A stretch of 5,646 nucleotides of DNA. Origin: Acidobacteriaceae bacterium (lineage in GTDB: Bacteria; Acidobacteriota; Terriglobia; Terriglobales; Acidobacteriaceae). Positions 5,617 to 5,646 of this stretch are shown here, piece by piece. The stretch covers positions 1-5,646 of the forward strand of contig PMHC01000049.1 of NCBI GenBank assembly GCA_003156495.1, read 5' to 3'. How positions within the stretch are numbered: position 1 is the first letter of the stretch; each line of letters opens with the position of its first letter. The notes below the pieces were generated by a model, which saw nothing but the letters and a program-made list of their open reading frames with translations, searched no databases and was not told where the DNA came from. The position numbers and the translations under genes are program-made.

Positions 5617-5646
5617 GAGCTACGAGCAGAATCGCGATCGCATATC
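5613..5646 (+). CDS. Start of a downstream gene, probably secretin CpaC/RcpA (3' end outside window)
   Basis: Only 11 codons are visible: TTG start, then RATSRIAIAY, a basic and then hydrophobic beginning that fits a Sec signal peptide. The TTG overlaps the cpaB stop by 4 nt (TTGA) and has GAGGGA 5 nt upstream. In Tad loci cpaB is normally followed by the outer-membrane secretin cpaC/rcpA, whose product carries a signal peptide, so that is the likely identity. The call rests on position and 11 residues; no secretin motif is within the window. Confidence 0.5.
   Translation, partial: MRATSRIAIAY

Overview
The window reads as a chromosomal stretch of a moderately GC-rich bacterium carrying Tad/Flp pilus assembly genes (a type IVc pilus, related to type II secretion). 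The wording of CpaB, TadC and the PilZ protein, and the use of TTG starts behind strong Shine-Dalgarno sites, look most like Acidobacteriota. That assignment is from recall of family style, not from a search.

Left part (1-2684, + strand): the 3' end of tadB, then complete tadC, both inner-membrane platform proteins. A 31-codon single-span membrane micro-ORF behind a strong ribosome binding site follows 21 nt later. After about 260 nt without a confident gene comes a two-domain protein: an N-terminal region resembling DUF192 and a C-terminal PilZ domain with an intact c-di-GMP binding signature. This run looks like the distal end of a pilus operon, ending in a cytoplasmic c-di-GMP receptor.

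Middle (2685-4286): a short convergent gap with a possible terminator hairpin, then a 508-aa gene on the - strand. It encodes a single-span, low-complexity protein with a TonB-like C-terminal domain. Its start is a TTG fixed by a perfect AGGAGG.

Right part (4287-5646): a 472-nt divergent region with an imperfect 20-bp-spaced direct repeat and a small inverted repeat. It is followed on the + strand by cpaB (rcpC) and, overlapping its stop codon, by the first 11 codons of another gene, by position and sequence most likely the secretin cpaC/rcpA.

Together the genes describe an envelope-spanning pilus machine: platform (TadB/TadC), periplasmic/outer-membrane part (CpaB, then probably CpaC), a c-di-GMP sensor and a TonB-like protein. 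The order is unusual: the usual end of a tad operon (tadB-tadC) lies upstream of its usual beginning (cpaB-cpaC), separated by an opposing gene. This is therefore a rearranged or split locus, or the junction of two tad clusters. No rRNA, tRNA, insertion sequence or CRISPR array was seen.
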